DNA from: Lachnospiraceae bacterium
GTDB taxonomy: Bacteria > Bacillota > Clostridia > Lachnospirales > Lachnospiraceae
DNA length: 53,261 bases
Direction: 5' to 3'
Assembly (NCBI GenBank): GCA_022791755.1
Contig: JAAVZR010000047.1
Location: 1 to 53,261, forward strand
Shown here piece after piece: positions 7,497 to 15,519 of this stretch (its first letter is position 1; every line of letters begins with the position of its first letter). The notes under the pieces were generated by a model. The model was not told the DNA's origin. It made no database searches and saw only the letters and a list, made by a program, of their open reading frames with translations. A program made the translations under genes and the position numbers.

Positions 7497-8864
7497 ATGC
7501 TGTTGATTCTTGATATAGGGACCTCCAGTATGCGGGGGCTGTTAATAGATTTGCAGGGAAATATCCGCAAAAAGATACAGAGATCGTACACCCTGACCTG
7601 TCTGCCCGACGGCGGTGTAGAGATGGAGATGGAAAAGCTGGATCGGGCGCTGTGGGAATGCCTGCAAAGGATGGGAGATTTCTGCACGGAGGAAGGGGTG
7701 ACGCTGGAGGGGATATCTGTCACATCGCAGCGATCCTCGGTGATCCCCATGGGACCGGACGGGAGAGCGCAGGGAAATGCGCTGATGTGGCAGGACAGGC
7801 GCTGTGCGAGGCTGCTGGAAAAGCAGCAGCCGGGAAGCCGGGAGATCTATGAGATCTGTGGGATGCGCCTGTCGCCGGTGATGTCCGCTCCGAAGATGGG
7901 GTATATGAAGGAGCATATGCCGGATCTGTATGACCGGGCGGTAAAGCTGATCGGCTTTCAGGAATATGTCCTGCACTGGCTTACAGGAGTGTATGCGACG
8001 GATACCTCCATTGCCAGCAGGACCGGTCTGTATGATCTGAAGAAGGACAGGTGGTCGCGGGAGCTGCTGGATCGGTTTGGTGTGGCGGAGAAGAAGCTGT
8101 GCCCGCTGGTGCCGGTGGGCAGCGTGGTGGGCGAGACGGCGGGGTCTGTAAACGGTCTGCTGCGGACCGGCCGGAATGTCCCGGTGGTATCTGCCGGCGG
8201 CGACCAGCAGTGTGCCGTACTGGGCATGAAGTGCGGAGATGGGAATGATATGATCTGCAATATGGGGACCGGGGCCTATGTGATCGCGCTGACCGATCAT
8301 CCTGTCATCGACAACCGGATGCGGGTAAACTGCAATGTGAGCGCAGTCCGGGGAAAATGGATCCTGGAGGGCATGGTGTTAAATGCGGGAACTACTTTAG
8401 ACTGGCTATGCGCCCTGTTTTACGGACACCTGACAAAGGAGGAGGCGCTGAAAGAGCTGATCGCAGAAGCAAAAGCTTCTGAGACAGGGGCCAGAGGACT
8501 GCATTTTAAGAATGCGCTGACCGGAACGGGGACGCCGGCCTGGGATACGCAGGTGCGGGCGGAATTTACCGGAATCGAGCTGCGCCACCAAAGAGAGGAT
8601 TTTGTGCGGGCCGGCCTGGAGGGAGTGATCCGGGATGTGGCCGCATGTGCGAAGAGCGTGGAAGATCTGCTGGACACTCCCTGCACGGCAGTGAGAGTGG
8701 CGGGAGGGCTGTCAAAATCGGAATGGATCGTGGATCTGCTATCTGAACAGCTCCAAAAGCCGGTCTGTGTGGCCGCACAGAGGGAAGCCACCGGTCTGGG
8801 AGCCTTTCTGTCCGGAATGAAAGCGCTTCATATGCAAACAGAATCAATCGCTGACGGACTGTGA
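7497..8864 (+). CDS. FGGY-family carbohydrate kinase
   Basis: The 455-residue protein has the two-domain FGGY kinase fold. The N-terminal phosphate loop is LDIGTSSMRGLLID, the substrate region carries WQDRR near residue 98, GGDQQCAVLG and NMGTGAY follow, and VAGGLSKSEWIVDLLSEQL forms the C-terminal adenosine motif. It transfers phosphate from ATP to a sugar or sugar acid. In this operon it would provide the phosphorylation that the PTS supplies in the E. coli ula pathway, just as LyxK does beside a TRAP transporter in the yia operon. Length is slightly below xylulokinase. TAGGAG at 7485-7490 is the ribosome site. The exact substrate is inferred. Confidence 0.9.
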   Translation: MLLILDIGTSSMRGLLIDLQGNIRKKIQRSYTLTCLPDGGVEMEMEKLDRALWECLQRMGDFCTEEGVTLEGISVTSQRSSVIPMGPDGRAQGNALMWQDRRCARLLEKQQPGSREIYEICGMRLSPVMSAPKMGYMKEHMPDLYDRAVKLIGFQEYVLHWLTGVYATDTSIASRTGLYDLKKDRWSRELLDRFGVAEKKLCPLVPVGSVVGETAGSVNGLLRTGRNVPVVSAGGDQQCAVLGMKCGDGNDMICNMGTGAYVIALTDHPVIDNRMRVNCNVSAVRGKWILEGMVLNAGTTLDWLCALFYGHLTKEEALKELIAEAKASETGARGLHFKNALTGTGTPAWDTQVRAEFTGIELRHQREDFVRAGLEGVIRDVAACAKSVEDLLDTPCTAVRVAGGLSKSEWIVDLLSEQLQKPVCVAAQREATGLGAFLSGMKALHMQTESIADGL

Positions 8865-8885
8865 GTGCAGCGGGAAGGAGAGAAT

Positions 8886-9989
8886 ATGCCTGATATTAAA
8901 AATATTTCCAGAGAATCCTGGATTATGAATACGTTTCCGGAGTGGGGGACGTGGCTGAACGAAGAGATCGAGGCGGAGGAGGTCAGAGAGGGAACGGTGG
9001 CCATGTGGTGGCTGGGATGTACCGGCATCTGGTTTAAGACACCGGGCGGCGCCAACATCGCGGTGGATGTGTGGTGTGGAAACGGAAAGAGGACCCACGG
9101 CGACGGAAAGATGAAGCCGGGGCATCAGATGGCCAATATGTGCGGCGCCCGCAGGATGCAGCCCAATCTGCGCGCCATCCCCTTTGTATTTGATCCCTTT
9201 GCGGTGCGCAAGATGGATGCCGTCCTGGCGACCCACTATCATCAGGATCATATGAGCGCTGAGCTGGCAGCCTGTGTGGTGAATGAGAAGCTTCAGACAG
9301 TGGATGAAAACGGGCAGGAGATTCCGGTACCTTTCATCGGCCCCCTAAAAAGTGTGGAGCTGTGGAGGAAATGGGGTGTTCCAAAGAATCAGTGCGTGAC
9401 GGTAAAACCCGGAGATGTGATCCGCTTAAAGGACGTGGAGATCGTAGTTTTAGACAGCTTTGACCGCACCTGCCTGGTGACGACGGATTCTCAGGGGGAA
9501 GACCGGGAGGAGCTTACCGGAATCTGCCCCACGGATATGGATGAGAAGGCTGTCAACTATCTGATTAAAACTCCCGGCGGAAATATTTATCACAGCGGAG
9601 ATTCCCATTACTCCATCTATTTTGCCAAACACGGAAAGGATCATGAGATCGACGTAGCCTTTGGTTCCTACGGAGAAAATCCTGTGGGGATGGCCGATAA
9701 GATGACCTCCTGTGATATCCTGCGTATGGCGGAGGCGCTGCGGTGTAAGGTGGTGATTCCCATCCACTATGATGTCTGGACGAATTTCATGGCAGATGTG
9801 AACGAAATCCGTGTACTGTATGAGATGAAAAAGGATCGGCTGGACTATGGGTTCCATCCCTTTTTCTGGGAAGTGGGCGGTAAATATGTGTATCCGACAG
9901 AGCAGAACAAACGGGCGTACCATCACAGAAGGGGATTCGAGGACTGCTTTGAGGCGCCTCAGAACATACCGTTCCGCTCCTGCCTGTAA
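8886..9989 (+). CDS. ulaG: L-ascorbate-6-phosphate lactonase
   Basis: The 367-residue protein matches E. coli UlaG along its length, for example RESWI-TFPEWG-WLNEEIE at the start, [25 protein letters not shown] and [18 protein letters not shown]. It has the metallo-beta-lactamase fold with a His-x-His-x-Asp-His metal motif (HYHQDH, about residues 117-122). UlaG opens the lactone ring of L-ascorbate 6-phosphate to give 3-keto-L-gulonate 6-phosphate in the cytoplasm. The start at 8886 agrees with family length and follows GGGAAGGAG; a GTG at 8865 in frame is less likely. It lies 21 bases after the kinase. This gene anchors the operon to ascorbate-like chemistry. Confidence 0.93.
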   Translation: MPDIKNISRESWIMNTFPEWGTWLNEEIEAEEVREGTVAMWWLGCTGIWFKTPGGANIAVDVWCGNGKRTHGDGKMKPGHQMANMCGARRMQPNLRAIPFVFDPFAVRKMDAVLATHYHQDHMSAELAACVVNEKLQTVDENGQEIPVPFIGPLKSVELWRKWGVPKNQCVTVKPGDVIRLKDVEIVVLDSFDRTCLVTTDSQGEDREELTGICPTDMDEKAVNYLIKTPGGNIYHSGDSHYSIYFAKHGKDHEIDVAFGSYGENPVGMADKMTSCDILRMAEALRCKVVIPIHYDVWTNFMADVNEIRVLYEMKKDRLDYGFHPFFWEVGGKYVYPTEQNKRAYHHRRGFEDCFEAPQNIPFRSCL

Positions 9990-10016
9990 GAAGAATACCG
10001 GCGAAAGGTGGACAAA

Positions 10017-10862
10017 ATGGAGAAGAAATATGCGTTGGGCTTATATGAGAAGGCCATGCCTTCGGAGCTGTCATGGGAGGAGAAGCTGGCGGCAGCAAAA
10101 ACGGCCGGTTTTGATTTCGTGGAGATGAGCATCGACGAGACGGAGGAAAAGCTCTGGCGGCTCGATATGCCGGATGAGGAGAGGAACAGACTGGTTCTGG
10201 CGATGAAACAGGCAGGGATCCCCATACGGAGCATGTGTCTAAGCGCACACAGAAAGTATGCTCTGGGCAGCAGTGACCCTGCGGTCTGTGCCAGAGGAAT
10301 GGAGATCATGAATAAGGCCATAAAGCTGGCAGACGATCTGGGGATCCGGATGATTCAGCTGGCGGGCTATGACGTGTATTATGAAGAGTCTACATATGAG
10401 ACAAAGAAGCGATTTTTAAAGCATCTGAGAGAAGCGGTCCGCCAGGCGGAGAAGGCCAGCGTGCTTCTGGGCTTTGAGACCATGGAAAACGAGTTTATGA
10501 ACACGGTGGAAAAGGCCATGAAATATGTGACGCTGATCGGTTCCGGATATTTACAGCTCTATCCGGATCTGGGCAATATCACCAGTGCTGCCAGACATTA
10601 TCAGAATGACGTCCTGGAGGATATGGAGCTGGGAAAGGGACATTTTCTGGCATTGCATCTGAAGGAGACGGCGCCGGGAAGATATCGGGAGGTGCCCTAT
10701 GGGACCGGTCATGTGGCCTTTGAGCCGGCGATCCGTCAGGCGTGGGCGCTGCAGGTGCGCCGGTTCGTCACGGAATTCTGGTATACGGGAGATACGGACT
10801 GGCAGCAGGAGCTGATTCGCGTAAACAGGAGGTTTTCCGGCATTCTGGAAAAAATGGAGTAG
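10017..10862 (+). CDS. ulaE: L-xylulose/L-ribulose 5-phosphate 3-epimerase
   Basis: The 281-residue protein matches UlaE/SgbU. Shared blocks include LGLYEKAMP, TAGFDFVEMSIDETEE, IPIRSMCLSAHRKY, GIRMIQLAGYDVYYEE and QLYPDLGN. It is a TIM-barrel xylose-isomerase-like epimerase that converts L-xylulose 5-phosphate to L-ribulose 5-phosphate. The ATG at 10017 follows AAAGGTGG by about 5 bases and matches the family N-terminus; a GTG at 10008 in frame lies inside that ribosome site. It follows ulaG directly, as expected for ascorbate catabolism, although the decarboxylase UlaD that should act before it is not encoded here. Confidence 0.93.
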   Translation: MEKKYALGLYEKAMPSELSWEEKLAAAKTAGFDFVEMSIDETEEKLWRLDMPDEERNRLVLAMKQAGIPIRSMCLSAHRKYALGSSDPAVCARGMEIMNKAIKLADDLGIRMIQLAGYDVYYEESTYETKKRFLKHLREAVRQAEKASVLLGFETMENEFMNTVEKAMKYVTLIGSGYLQLYPDLGNITSAARHYQNDVLEDMELGKGHFLALHLKETAPGRYREVPYGTGHVAFEPAIRQAWALQVRRFVTEFWYTGDTDWQQELIRVNRRFSGILEKME

Positions 10863-10888
10863 TCTTATGAAAAGGGGAGTCAAGGAGA

Positions 10889-11986
10889 GTGAAGATCACA
10901 AAGAAAGTCATTGCCCGTCTTACGAAATGTTATTCCATCGCGCCCTTGTATTATCATGGGCAGGAGTGTATACTGGTAGCAGCGGAAAAAAAGGATCCCT
11001 GCCTTTTATTTGACCGGGAGGGAAACCTTCTGGATACCGTCTGGGAAGGGCCCGGAGGGACCATGAGCATGGTGCAGATCCCGGGAAGCGACGGCATGTT
11101 TCTGGCCACGCAGAAATTTTATTCCCCCAATGATTCCAAAGAGGCAGAGATTGTCCTGGCGGCGCCCCGGCAGGAGGGCGGCTGGAAGGTGCAGACGCTC
11201 TTAAGGCTGCCCCATGTGCACCGCTTTGATATCCTGCGAAGAAACCAGGTGAATTATCTGATTGCCTGTACCATAAAGTCCGGCCATGACTACAGGGATG
11301 ACTGGACCATGCCGGGAAAGGTCTACGGGGCGGTACTGCCAAAGGACATTGGAGCCTTTGATGAGGAGCATCCTCTTACGATGCAGGTAATAAAGGATGA
11401 TCTGTTAAAGAACCATGGATACTACCGGATCTCGGAGGCTGGGGAGGACAGCTGTGTGATCTGTGCGGCCAGCGGCATTTTTCGCTTTTGTCCTCCCAGT
11501 GTTCCTTCGGGAAAATGGGAGGTGGAACGGCTCTTGGACATACCGGCCAGCGACGCGGTTCTGGTGGATTTTGACGGAGACGGGGAGAAGGAACTGGCGG
11601 TGCTGTCTCCCTTTCACGGAGAAAGAATCTGTATTTATAAAAAAAGGGGACCGGGCTGGGAACCGGTGTACGTCTATGGGAAACCGGCGGAATTTTGCCA
11701 TGCGATATACGGAGGTCCTCTCTGCGGCCGCCCGTCTCTGATCGTGGGTCACAGAAAAGGGGAGAGAAATCTGATCGCTTTCTGGTGGGATGAATCTTCG
11801 GCCGGTTACGGTTTTCAGGTGCTGGATGAGGACTGCGGCCCGGCCAATGTGTTTCATTATGAGAAGGACGGAAAGGATATCGTGATCTCGGCAAACAGGG
11901 AGACCGATGAAGTGGCCATGTATACCCTGACCCGCGAGACAGGAGGAGATAACCATGTTAGAGGAACTGAAACAGGAAGTATATGA
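10889..11986 (+). CDS. Cytoplasmic beta-propeller-like protein of unknown function
   Basis: I do not recognise a named family for this 365-residue protein. It is rich in short beta-strand patterns and contains [14 protein letters not shown] near residues 228-241, a calcium-binding FG-GAP/VCBS-type loop usual in beta-propellers. Surface propellers normally carry a signal peptide; this one has none, so it should be cytoplasmic. The start is GTG at 10889, because the nearby ATG at 10867 is in another frame that soon stops. Its last 32 bases overlap the start of ulaF, so the two are translationally coupled. It lies within the ula genes, so a role in the same pathway, as a lactonase-like enzyme or ligand sensor, is possible but unproven. 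Confidence 0.7.
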   Translation: MKITKKVIARLTKCYSIAPLYYHGQECILVAAEKKDPCLLFDREGNLLDTVWEGPGGTMSMVQIPGSDGMFLATQKFYSPNDSKEAEIVLAAPRQEGGWKVQTLLRLPHVHRFDILRRNQVNYLIACTIKSGHDYRDDWTMPGKVYGAVLPKDIGAFDEEHPLTMQVIKDDLLKNHGYYRISEAGEDSCVICAASGIFRFCPPSVPSGKWEVERLLDIPASDAVLVDFDGDGEKELAVLSPFHGERICIYKKRGPGWEPVYVYGKPAEFCHAIYGGPLCGRPSLIVGHRKGERNLIAFWWDESSAGYGFQVLDEDCGPANVFHYEKDGKDIVISANRETDEVAMYTLTRETGGDNHVRGTETGSI

Positions 11987-12653
11987 AGCCAATATGCTCC
12001 TTCCCCGGTATCGTCTGGTGACATTTACCTGGGGGAATGTCAGTGGGATCAACCGGGAGAAGGGACTGTTTGTCATTAAGCCCAGCGGGGTGGACTATGA
12101 GAAGCTGAGGCCGGAGGATATGGTAGTGGTGGATCTCATGGGAAATAAGGTGGAGGGGGCCTGGAAGCCGTCCTCGGATACGGCGACTCATGCGGTCCTG
12201 TATCGCTGTTTTCCGCAGATCGGAGGGATCGTGCATACCCATTCCTCCTGGGCGACCAGCTGGGCGCAGGCCGGACGGGGGATTCCCTGTTATGGGACGA
12301 CCCATGCGGACTATCTGTATGGAGAGGTGCCCTGCGTCCGGAATCTGACCAAGGAAGAGATCGATGAGGACTATGAGAAGAACACAGGAGTGCTGATCGC
12401 CGCCGAGTTCGAGGCCAGAGGGCTTTCCTATATGGCCACACCGGCAGTGCTGTGCAAAAATCACGGCCCCTTTACCTGGGGAAAGGATGCCGGGGAGGCC
12501 GTGCATAACGCGGTGGTGCTGGAGGAGGTGGCAAAGATGGCGGCTCGCTGTGAGATGCTGAATCCGTCGAACCGCCCGGCGCCGCAGGAGCTGCAGGATA
12601 AGCACTATTACCGTAAGCATGGGTCCGGTGCATATTACGGACAGGATCACTGA
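11955..12653 (+). CDS. ulaF: L-ribulose-5-phosphate 4-epimerase
   Basis: The 232-residue class II aldolase-type epimerase matches AraD/UlaF/SgbE. It has FTWGNVSGI, the phosphate-binding [23 protein letters not shown], and the zinc ligands of [19 protein letters not shown] and the GTTHADY block. It converts L-ribulose 5-phosphate to D-xylulose 5-phosphate, which enters the pentose phosphate pathway. AGGAGGAGATAACC gives a strong ribosome site inside the end of the preceding gene. It is the last gene of the operon; the next gene has its own promoter at 12739. Confidence 0.93.
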   Translation: MLEELKQEVYEANMLLPRYRLVTFTWGNVSGINREKGLFVIKPSGVDYEKLRPEDMVVVDLMGNKVEGAWKPSSDTATHAVLYRCFPQIGGIVHTHSSWATSWAQAGRGIPCYGTTHADYLYGEVPCVRNLTKEEIDEDYEKNTGVLIAAEFEARGLSYMATPAVLCKNHGPFTWGKDAGEAVHNAVVLEEVAKMAARCEMLNPSNRPAPQELQDKHYYRKHGSGAYYGQDH

Positions 12654-12738
12654 GAGGACAGCTCTGTGAAAATCATGGTTTTCGTCAATTCCACCGGTCA
12701 GTATGTATATTTATACGATTATTTATGCATATTTATTC

Positions 12739-12767
12739 TTGAACAAAAGATCCTTCTGTGATATAGT
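12739..12767 (+). promoter_or_regulatory. Promoter of the amino-acid ABC transporter operon
   Basis: TTGAAC at 12739-12744 and TATAGT at 12762-12767 are 17 bases apart. The binding-protein gene starts at 12805 after AGGAGGAG. This separates the ABC transporter from the ula operon. Confidence 0.7.
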
Positions 12768-12804
12768 ATTAGACATCGTAAGAACGATGCACAGGAGGAG
12801 AATT

Positions 12805-13689
12805 ATGAAGAAGATATTGACAATGATGATGGTATTGGCCATGATGGCCGGTCTTGTGGCAGGCTGCGGCAGCAAGGACCAGGGTGAGACCGGCGGTAAC
12901 GGCAGTCAGGCCGGCGGCAGCGAGGCGGTGAAGGTCATCGACATCGACCTGACCGACGAGCTGTATGCCTTCGGTGTGGACAAGGATCAGCCGGAGCTTC
13001 TGGAAGCAGTCAATGCGTTTGTGGCAAAGATCAAGGAGGACGGTACGTTGGATGCCATCTGTGAGAAGTATTTCGGAGACGGCGAACCCCAGGCCGTACA
13101 GTCCGCTCAGCTGGACCCTTCCAAAGATCAGCTGGTGGTGGCCACCAATGCTTCCTTTGAGCCCTTCGAGTATATGGACGGGGACAATTATTACGGGATC
13201 GATATGGAGATCGCGGCTCTTTTAGCTCAGGAGCTGAACCGGGAGCTGGTGATCCAGAACATGGATTTCGAGGCGGTGTGCCTGTCGGTGGGCCAGCATA
13301 AGTGCGATGTCGCCATGGCCGGTCTGACCGTAAACAGCGAGAGAGAAGCCTATGTGACATTCTCGGATTCCTACTACAGCGCATCCCAGAGGCTGGTGGT
13401 AAAGGGCGACGATACAAAATTTGACGGATGCAGCGATGCGGCGTCGGTGGAAGCGCTTCTGAATGAGCTGACAAACAGCGATAAGATCGGCGTGCAGGGC
13501 GGTACCACAGGCCAGTTCTATGTGGAAGGCAATGAGGAGTGGGAGTTCGCAGGACTTCCGGCGACCTGCGTTCCCTATAAGAACGGTTCCCTGGCCATGC
13601 AGGATCTGATCAACGGCAATATTCAGTACGTGATTATCGATGCGGCTCCGGCGGAATGTATCGTAAAAGCGATCAACCAGATGCAGTAA
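12805..13689 (+). CDS. Amino-acid ABC transporter substrate-binding lipoprotein, apparently circularly permuted
   Basis: The 294-residue family 3 binding protein starts with a lipoprotein signal ending in VAGC. Residues about 42-97 (VKVIDIDLTDELYAFGVDK through KYFGDGEP) look like the segment that normally ends these proteins. Residue 110 onward (LVVATNASFEPFEYMDGD, YGIDMEIA, SEREAYVTFSDSYY) is the normal N-terminal domain. The protein ends at IQYVIIDAAPAECIVKAINQ, exactly where the moved segment would be expected. This is the order of a circular permutation. It should bind a polar amino acid outside the membrane for the permease and ATPase encoded next. The ligand is not evident. Confidence 0.9.
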   Translation: MKKILTMMMVLAMMAGLVAGCGSKDQGETGGNGSQAGGSEAVKVIDIDLTDELYAFGVDKDQPELLEAVNAFVAKIKEDGTLDAICEKYFGDGEPQAVQSAQLDPSKDQLVVATNASFEPFEYMDGDNYYGIDMEIAALLAQELNRELVIQNMDFEAVCLSVGQHKCDVAMAGLTVNSEREAYVTFSDSYYSASQRLVVKGDDTKFDGCSDAASVEALLNELTNSDKIGVQGGTTGQFYVEGNEEWEFAGLPATCVPYKNGSLAMQDLINGNIQYVIIDAAPAECIVKAINQMQ

Positions 13690-13721
13690 GAAGGATAACA
13701 GAGCAAATAAAGGATATCGGA

Positions 13722-13750
13722 GAAAAGGCGCGGCATTTGCCCGCCTTTTC
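13722..13750 (+). terminator. Intercistronic hairpin after the binding-protein gene
   Basis: GAAAAGGCG at 13722-13730 pairs perfectly with CGCCTTTTC at 13742-13750. The T-run is within the stem. It likely acts as an attenuator or 3' stabiliser that raises binding-protein output relative to the permease. Confidence 0.5.
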
Positions 13751-13773
13751 CTCTCAGGTGCGGGTGAGTGTAA

Positions 13774-14517
13774 ATGGGAAAAATCGGAATCGGATGGACG
13801 GCGTTAGGAGACGGCTTTGATCTCAAATGGTCGAAGTTTGTCGAGGTGTTTATACAGAAGAATGGTTATGTAAAGGTGCTGGAAGGTCTGCGCAATACGC
13901 TGACTATCGCCATATGCGGCCTTGTGATCGGTATTCTGATCGGGACACTCATCGCCACGGTGCGGGTGCTGCCTAAGTACAAGCGGCTCCCCAGGGTATT
14001 AAACGGGTTTTGCAGCTTTTATGTGGGACTGTTTCGCGGGACGCCCATGGTGGTGCAGCTTTTGGTGTTTTATTATGTGCTGCTGCCGCTCCTGGGGATC
14101 CGGATGAGCGGCGTACAGGTGTCCGTTATGGTTTTTGGCTTAAACAGCGGCGCTTATATTTCGGAGATTATGCGAAGCGGGATTCAGTCGGTGGATCCGG
14201 GGCAGCTGGAGGCGGGCCGGGCCGTAGGCCTGGGCTTTGCGCCGGCTATGATGAAGATCGTGATTCCCCAGGCAGTGAAAAACATCCTGCCGACGCTGGG
14301 CAATGAGTTCATCGCTCTGATCAAGGAGACGTCGGTGGTCAGCTTTGTGGGCGCGGCGGATCTGTACGTGGCTTTCAGCTATATCGGCAGCAACAGCTAT
14401 GAATTTATGGTGCCCTACCTGGTCATGGCGGTCATCTATATCGTGTTGGTGATGATGATTTCTCTCTTGGTTAAAATCATGGAAAGGAGCCTGAAGAAGA
14501 GTGATAGACGTAATTGA
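13774..14517 (+). CDS. Polar amino-acid ABC transporter permease
   Basis: The 247-residue protein is a HisM/GlnP-type permease with about five membrane helices. Family marks are [16 protein letters not shown] near residue 40, [10 protein letters not shown] near residue 90, and the EAA loop that docks the ATPase ([20 protein letters not shown] near residue 150). The ribosome site is weak (an AGGTG about 13 bases upstream), which suits reduced synthesis after the hairpin at 13722. Its end overlaps the ATPase gene by 17 bases. Confidence 0.92.
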   Translation: MGKIGIGWTALGDGFDLKWSKFVEVFIQKNGYVKVLEGLRNTLTIAICGLVIGILIGTLIATVRVLPKYKRLPRVLNGFCSFYVGLFRGTPMVVQLLVFYYVLLPLLGIRMSGVQVSVMVFGLNSGAYISEIMRSGIQSVDPGQLEAGRAVGLGFAPAMMKIVIPQAVKNILPTLGNEFIALIKETSVVSFVGAADLYVAFSYIGSNSYEFMVPYLVMAVIYIVLVMMISLLVKIMERSLKKSDRRN

Positions 14518-15274
14518 CCTGAAGAAAAGCTTCGGAGACGTGGAGGTTTTGAGGGGGATCAATGTCACGGTCAATAAAGGGGACATCGTCGTGGTCATCG
14601 GTCCTTCCGGCTCCGGAAAAAGCACATTTTTGCGTTGTCTGAACTGCATGGAGGACCCGGACAGCGGCAGTATTATTTTCAATGGCGTGGATATCGCGGA
14701 CATGAAGGTGGATATCAATGTCCATCGCCGCCATATGGGGATGGTGTTTCAGCATTTCAATCTCTTTAACAATAAGACGGTGATTGAGAACATCATGCTG
14801 GCTCCGGTCTATGTCCGCTGTCAGGAGCGAAAGAAAGCGGGGCGGGAAGGCAGGGCCGTGCTTACGAAGGCTCAGATCAAAGCCCAGGCAAGAGAGGAGG
14901 CCATGGGACTTTTGAGACGGATCGGCCTGGAAGATAAGGCGGACGCGTATCCCTCCACCTTGTCGGGAGGCCAGAAGCAGCGAGTGGCCATCGTACGGGC
15001 CCTGGCCATGAACCCGGACGTGATTCTTTTCGACGAGCCCACCAGCGCCCTGGATCCGGAGATGGTGGGGGAGGTGCTGGATCTGATGAAGGATCTGGCC
15101 CACGAGGGGATGACCATGGTGATCGTCACCCATGAGATGGGATTCGCGAAGGAGGTGGGAAGCCGTGTCCTGTTTATGGATGAGGGGCAGATTCTGGAGA
15201 GCGCCCCTCCGGAGGAGTTCTTTTTAAACCCGCAGCATGCCCGGGCAAAGGAGTTTCTCTCGAAGGTACTGTAA
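14501..15274 (+). CDS. Polar amino-acid ABC transporter ATP-binding protein
   Basis: The 257-residue protein is a GlnQ/HisP-type ATPase. Walker A is GPSGSGKST near residue 33, the Q-loop is [13 protein letters not shown], the signature is LSGGQKQR, Walker B is [12 protein letters not shown] and the switch His lies in VTHEMGF. An insertion rich in Lys and Arg (about residues 107-125) lies in the helical domain. Translation starts at GTG 14501 inside the permease gene, after GGAAAGGAG, so the two are coupled. It drives uptake through the preceding permease. It is the last gene of this operon. Confidence 0.95.
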   Translation: MIDVIDLKKSFGDVEVLRGINVTVNKGDIVVVIGPSGSGKSTFLRCLNCMEDPDSGSIIFNGVDIADMKVDINVHRRHMGMVFQHFNLFNNKTVIENIMLAPVYVRCQERKKAGREGRAVLTKAQIKAQAREEAMGLLRRIGLEDKADAYPSTLSGGQKQRVAIVRALAMNPDVILFDEPTSALDPEMVGEVLDLMKDLAHEGMTMVIVTHEMGFAKEVGSRVLFMDEGQILESAPPEEFFLNPQHARAKEFLSKVL

Positions 15275-15310
15275 TCCTGCACAAAGTATGATAGAAAAAT
15301 GAAAAACCAC

Positions 15311-15339
15311 TTGACAGATTGGTCATTTTGTGGTAAAAA
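15311..15339 (+). promoter_or_regulatory. Probable promoter of the beta-glucoside operon
   Basis: TTGACA at 15311-15316 is a perfect -35 box. The -10 is weaker: TAAAAA at 15334-15339 with 17-base spacing. It lies just upstream of the antiterminator/terminator leader. Confidence 0.5.
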
Positions 15340-15359
15340 ATACACAAAGATAATATAAA

Positions 15360-15396
15360 GGGCTTGTTACTTAATCACAGTTATTAAGGCAAATTC
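15360..15396 (+). promoter_or_regulatory. Ribonucleic antiterminator (RAT) site
   Basis: The leader reads GGGCTTGTTACTTAATC and then ATTAAGGCAAATTC. This resembles the BglG/LicT target, with its GG-TTGTTACT left half and GGCAAA right half, although the loop is longer than usual. Its right half overlaps the left arm of the terminator at 15386, so binding of the downstream regulator would block the terminator. The match is by eye. Confidence 0.65.
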
Positions 15397-15448
15397 TGTA
15401 CGAAATTGTTTGAGATGGCAGTTTCTATTGAATTTGCCTTATTTTTTT
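15386..15448 (+). terminator. Leader terminator of the beta-glucoside operon
   Basis: AAGGCAAATTC at 15386-15396 pairs with GAATTTGCCTT at 15430-15440 (11 of 11), followed by seven T residues at 15442-15448. It overlaps the antiterminator site and precedes the regulator gene, the classic arrangement for autoregulated BglG-type operons. Confidence 0.85.
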
Positions 15449-15469
15449 GCGTAAAAAGGGGGTGTACAT

Positions 15470-15511
15470 ATGAAATCAGTGACCCGGTCATTTCATAGAA
15501 AGGTATGTTAA
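15470..15511 (+). CDS. Possible 13-residue leader peptide
   Basis: ATG at 15470 follows a strong AAAAAGGGGG site by 7 bases and opens a 13-codon frame (MKSVTRSFHRKVC) that stops at 15509-15511. The stop overlaps the start region of the antiterminator gene at 15505. The regulator's own ribosome site is poor (AAAGG one base from the ATG), so reinitiation after this peptide would be a plausible way to translate it. No homology is expected for such a short peptide. Confidence 0.45.
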   Translation: MKSVTRSFHRKVC

Positions 15512-15519
15512 ATGACCGG
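15484..15519 (+). promoter_or_regulatory. Hairpin enclosing the antiterminator gene start codon
   Basis: CCGGTCATTT at 15484-15493 pairs perfectly with AAATGACCGG at 15510-15519. The 16-base loop holds the AAAGG and the ATG at 15505. The fold could control translation initiation, together with the leader peptide that would be translated through it. Confidence 0.5.

Noticed and set aside
6270..8300. Long minus-strand frames opposite the sulfatase and kinase genes
   Set aside because: They are shadow frames of conserved genes, rich in His, Arg and Leu as expected from the reverse of GC-rich coding DNA.
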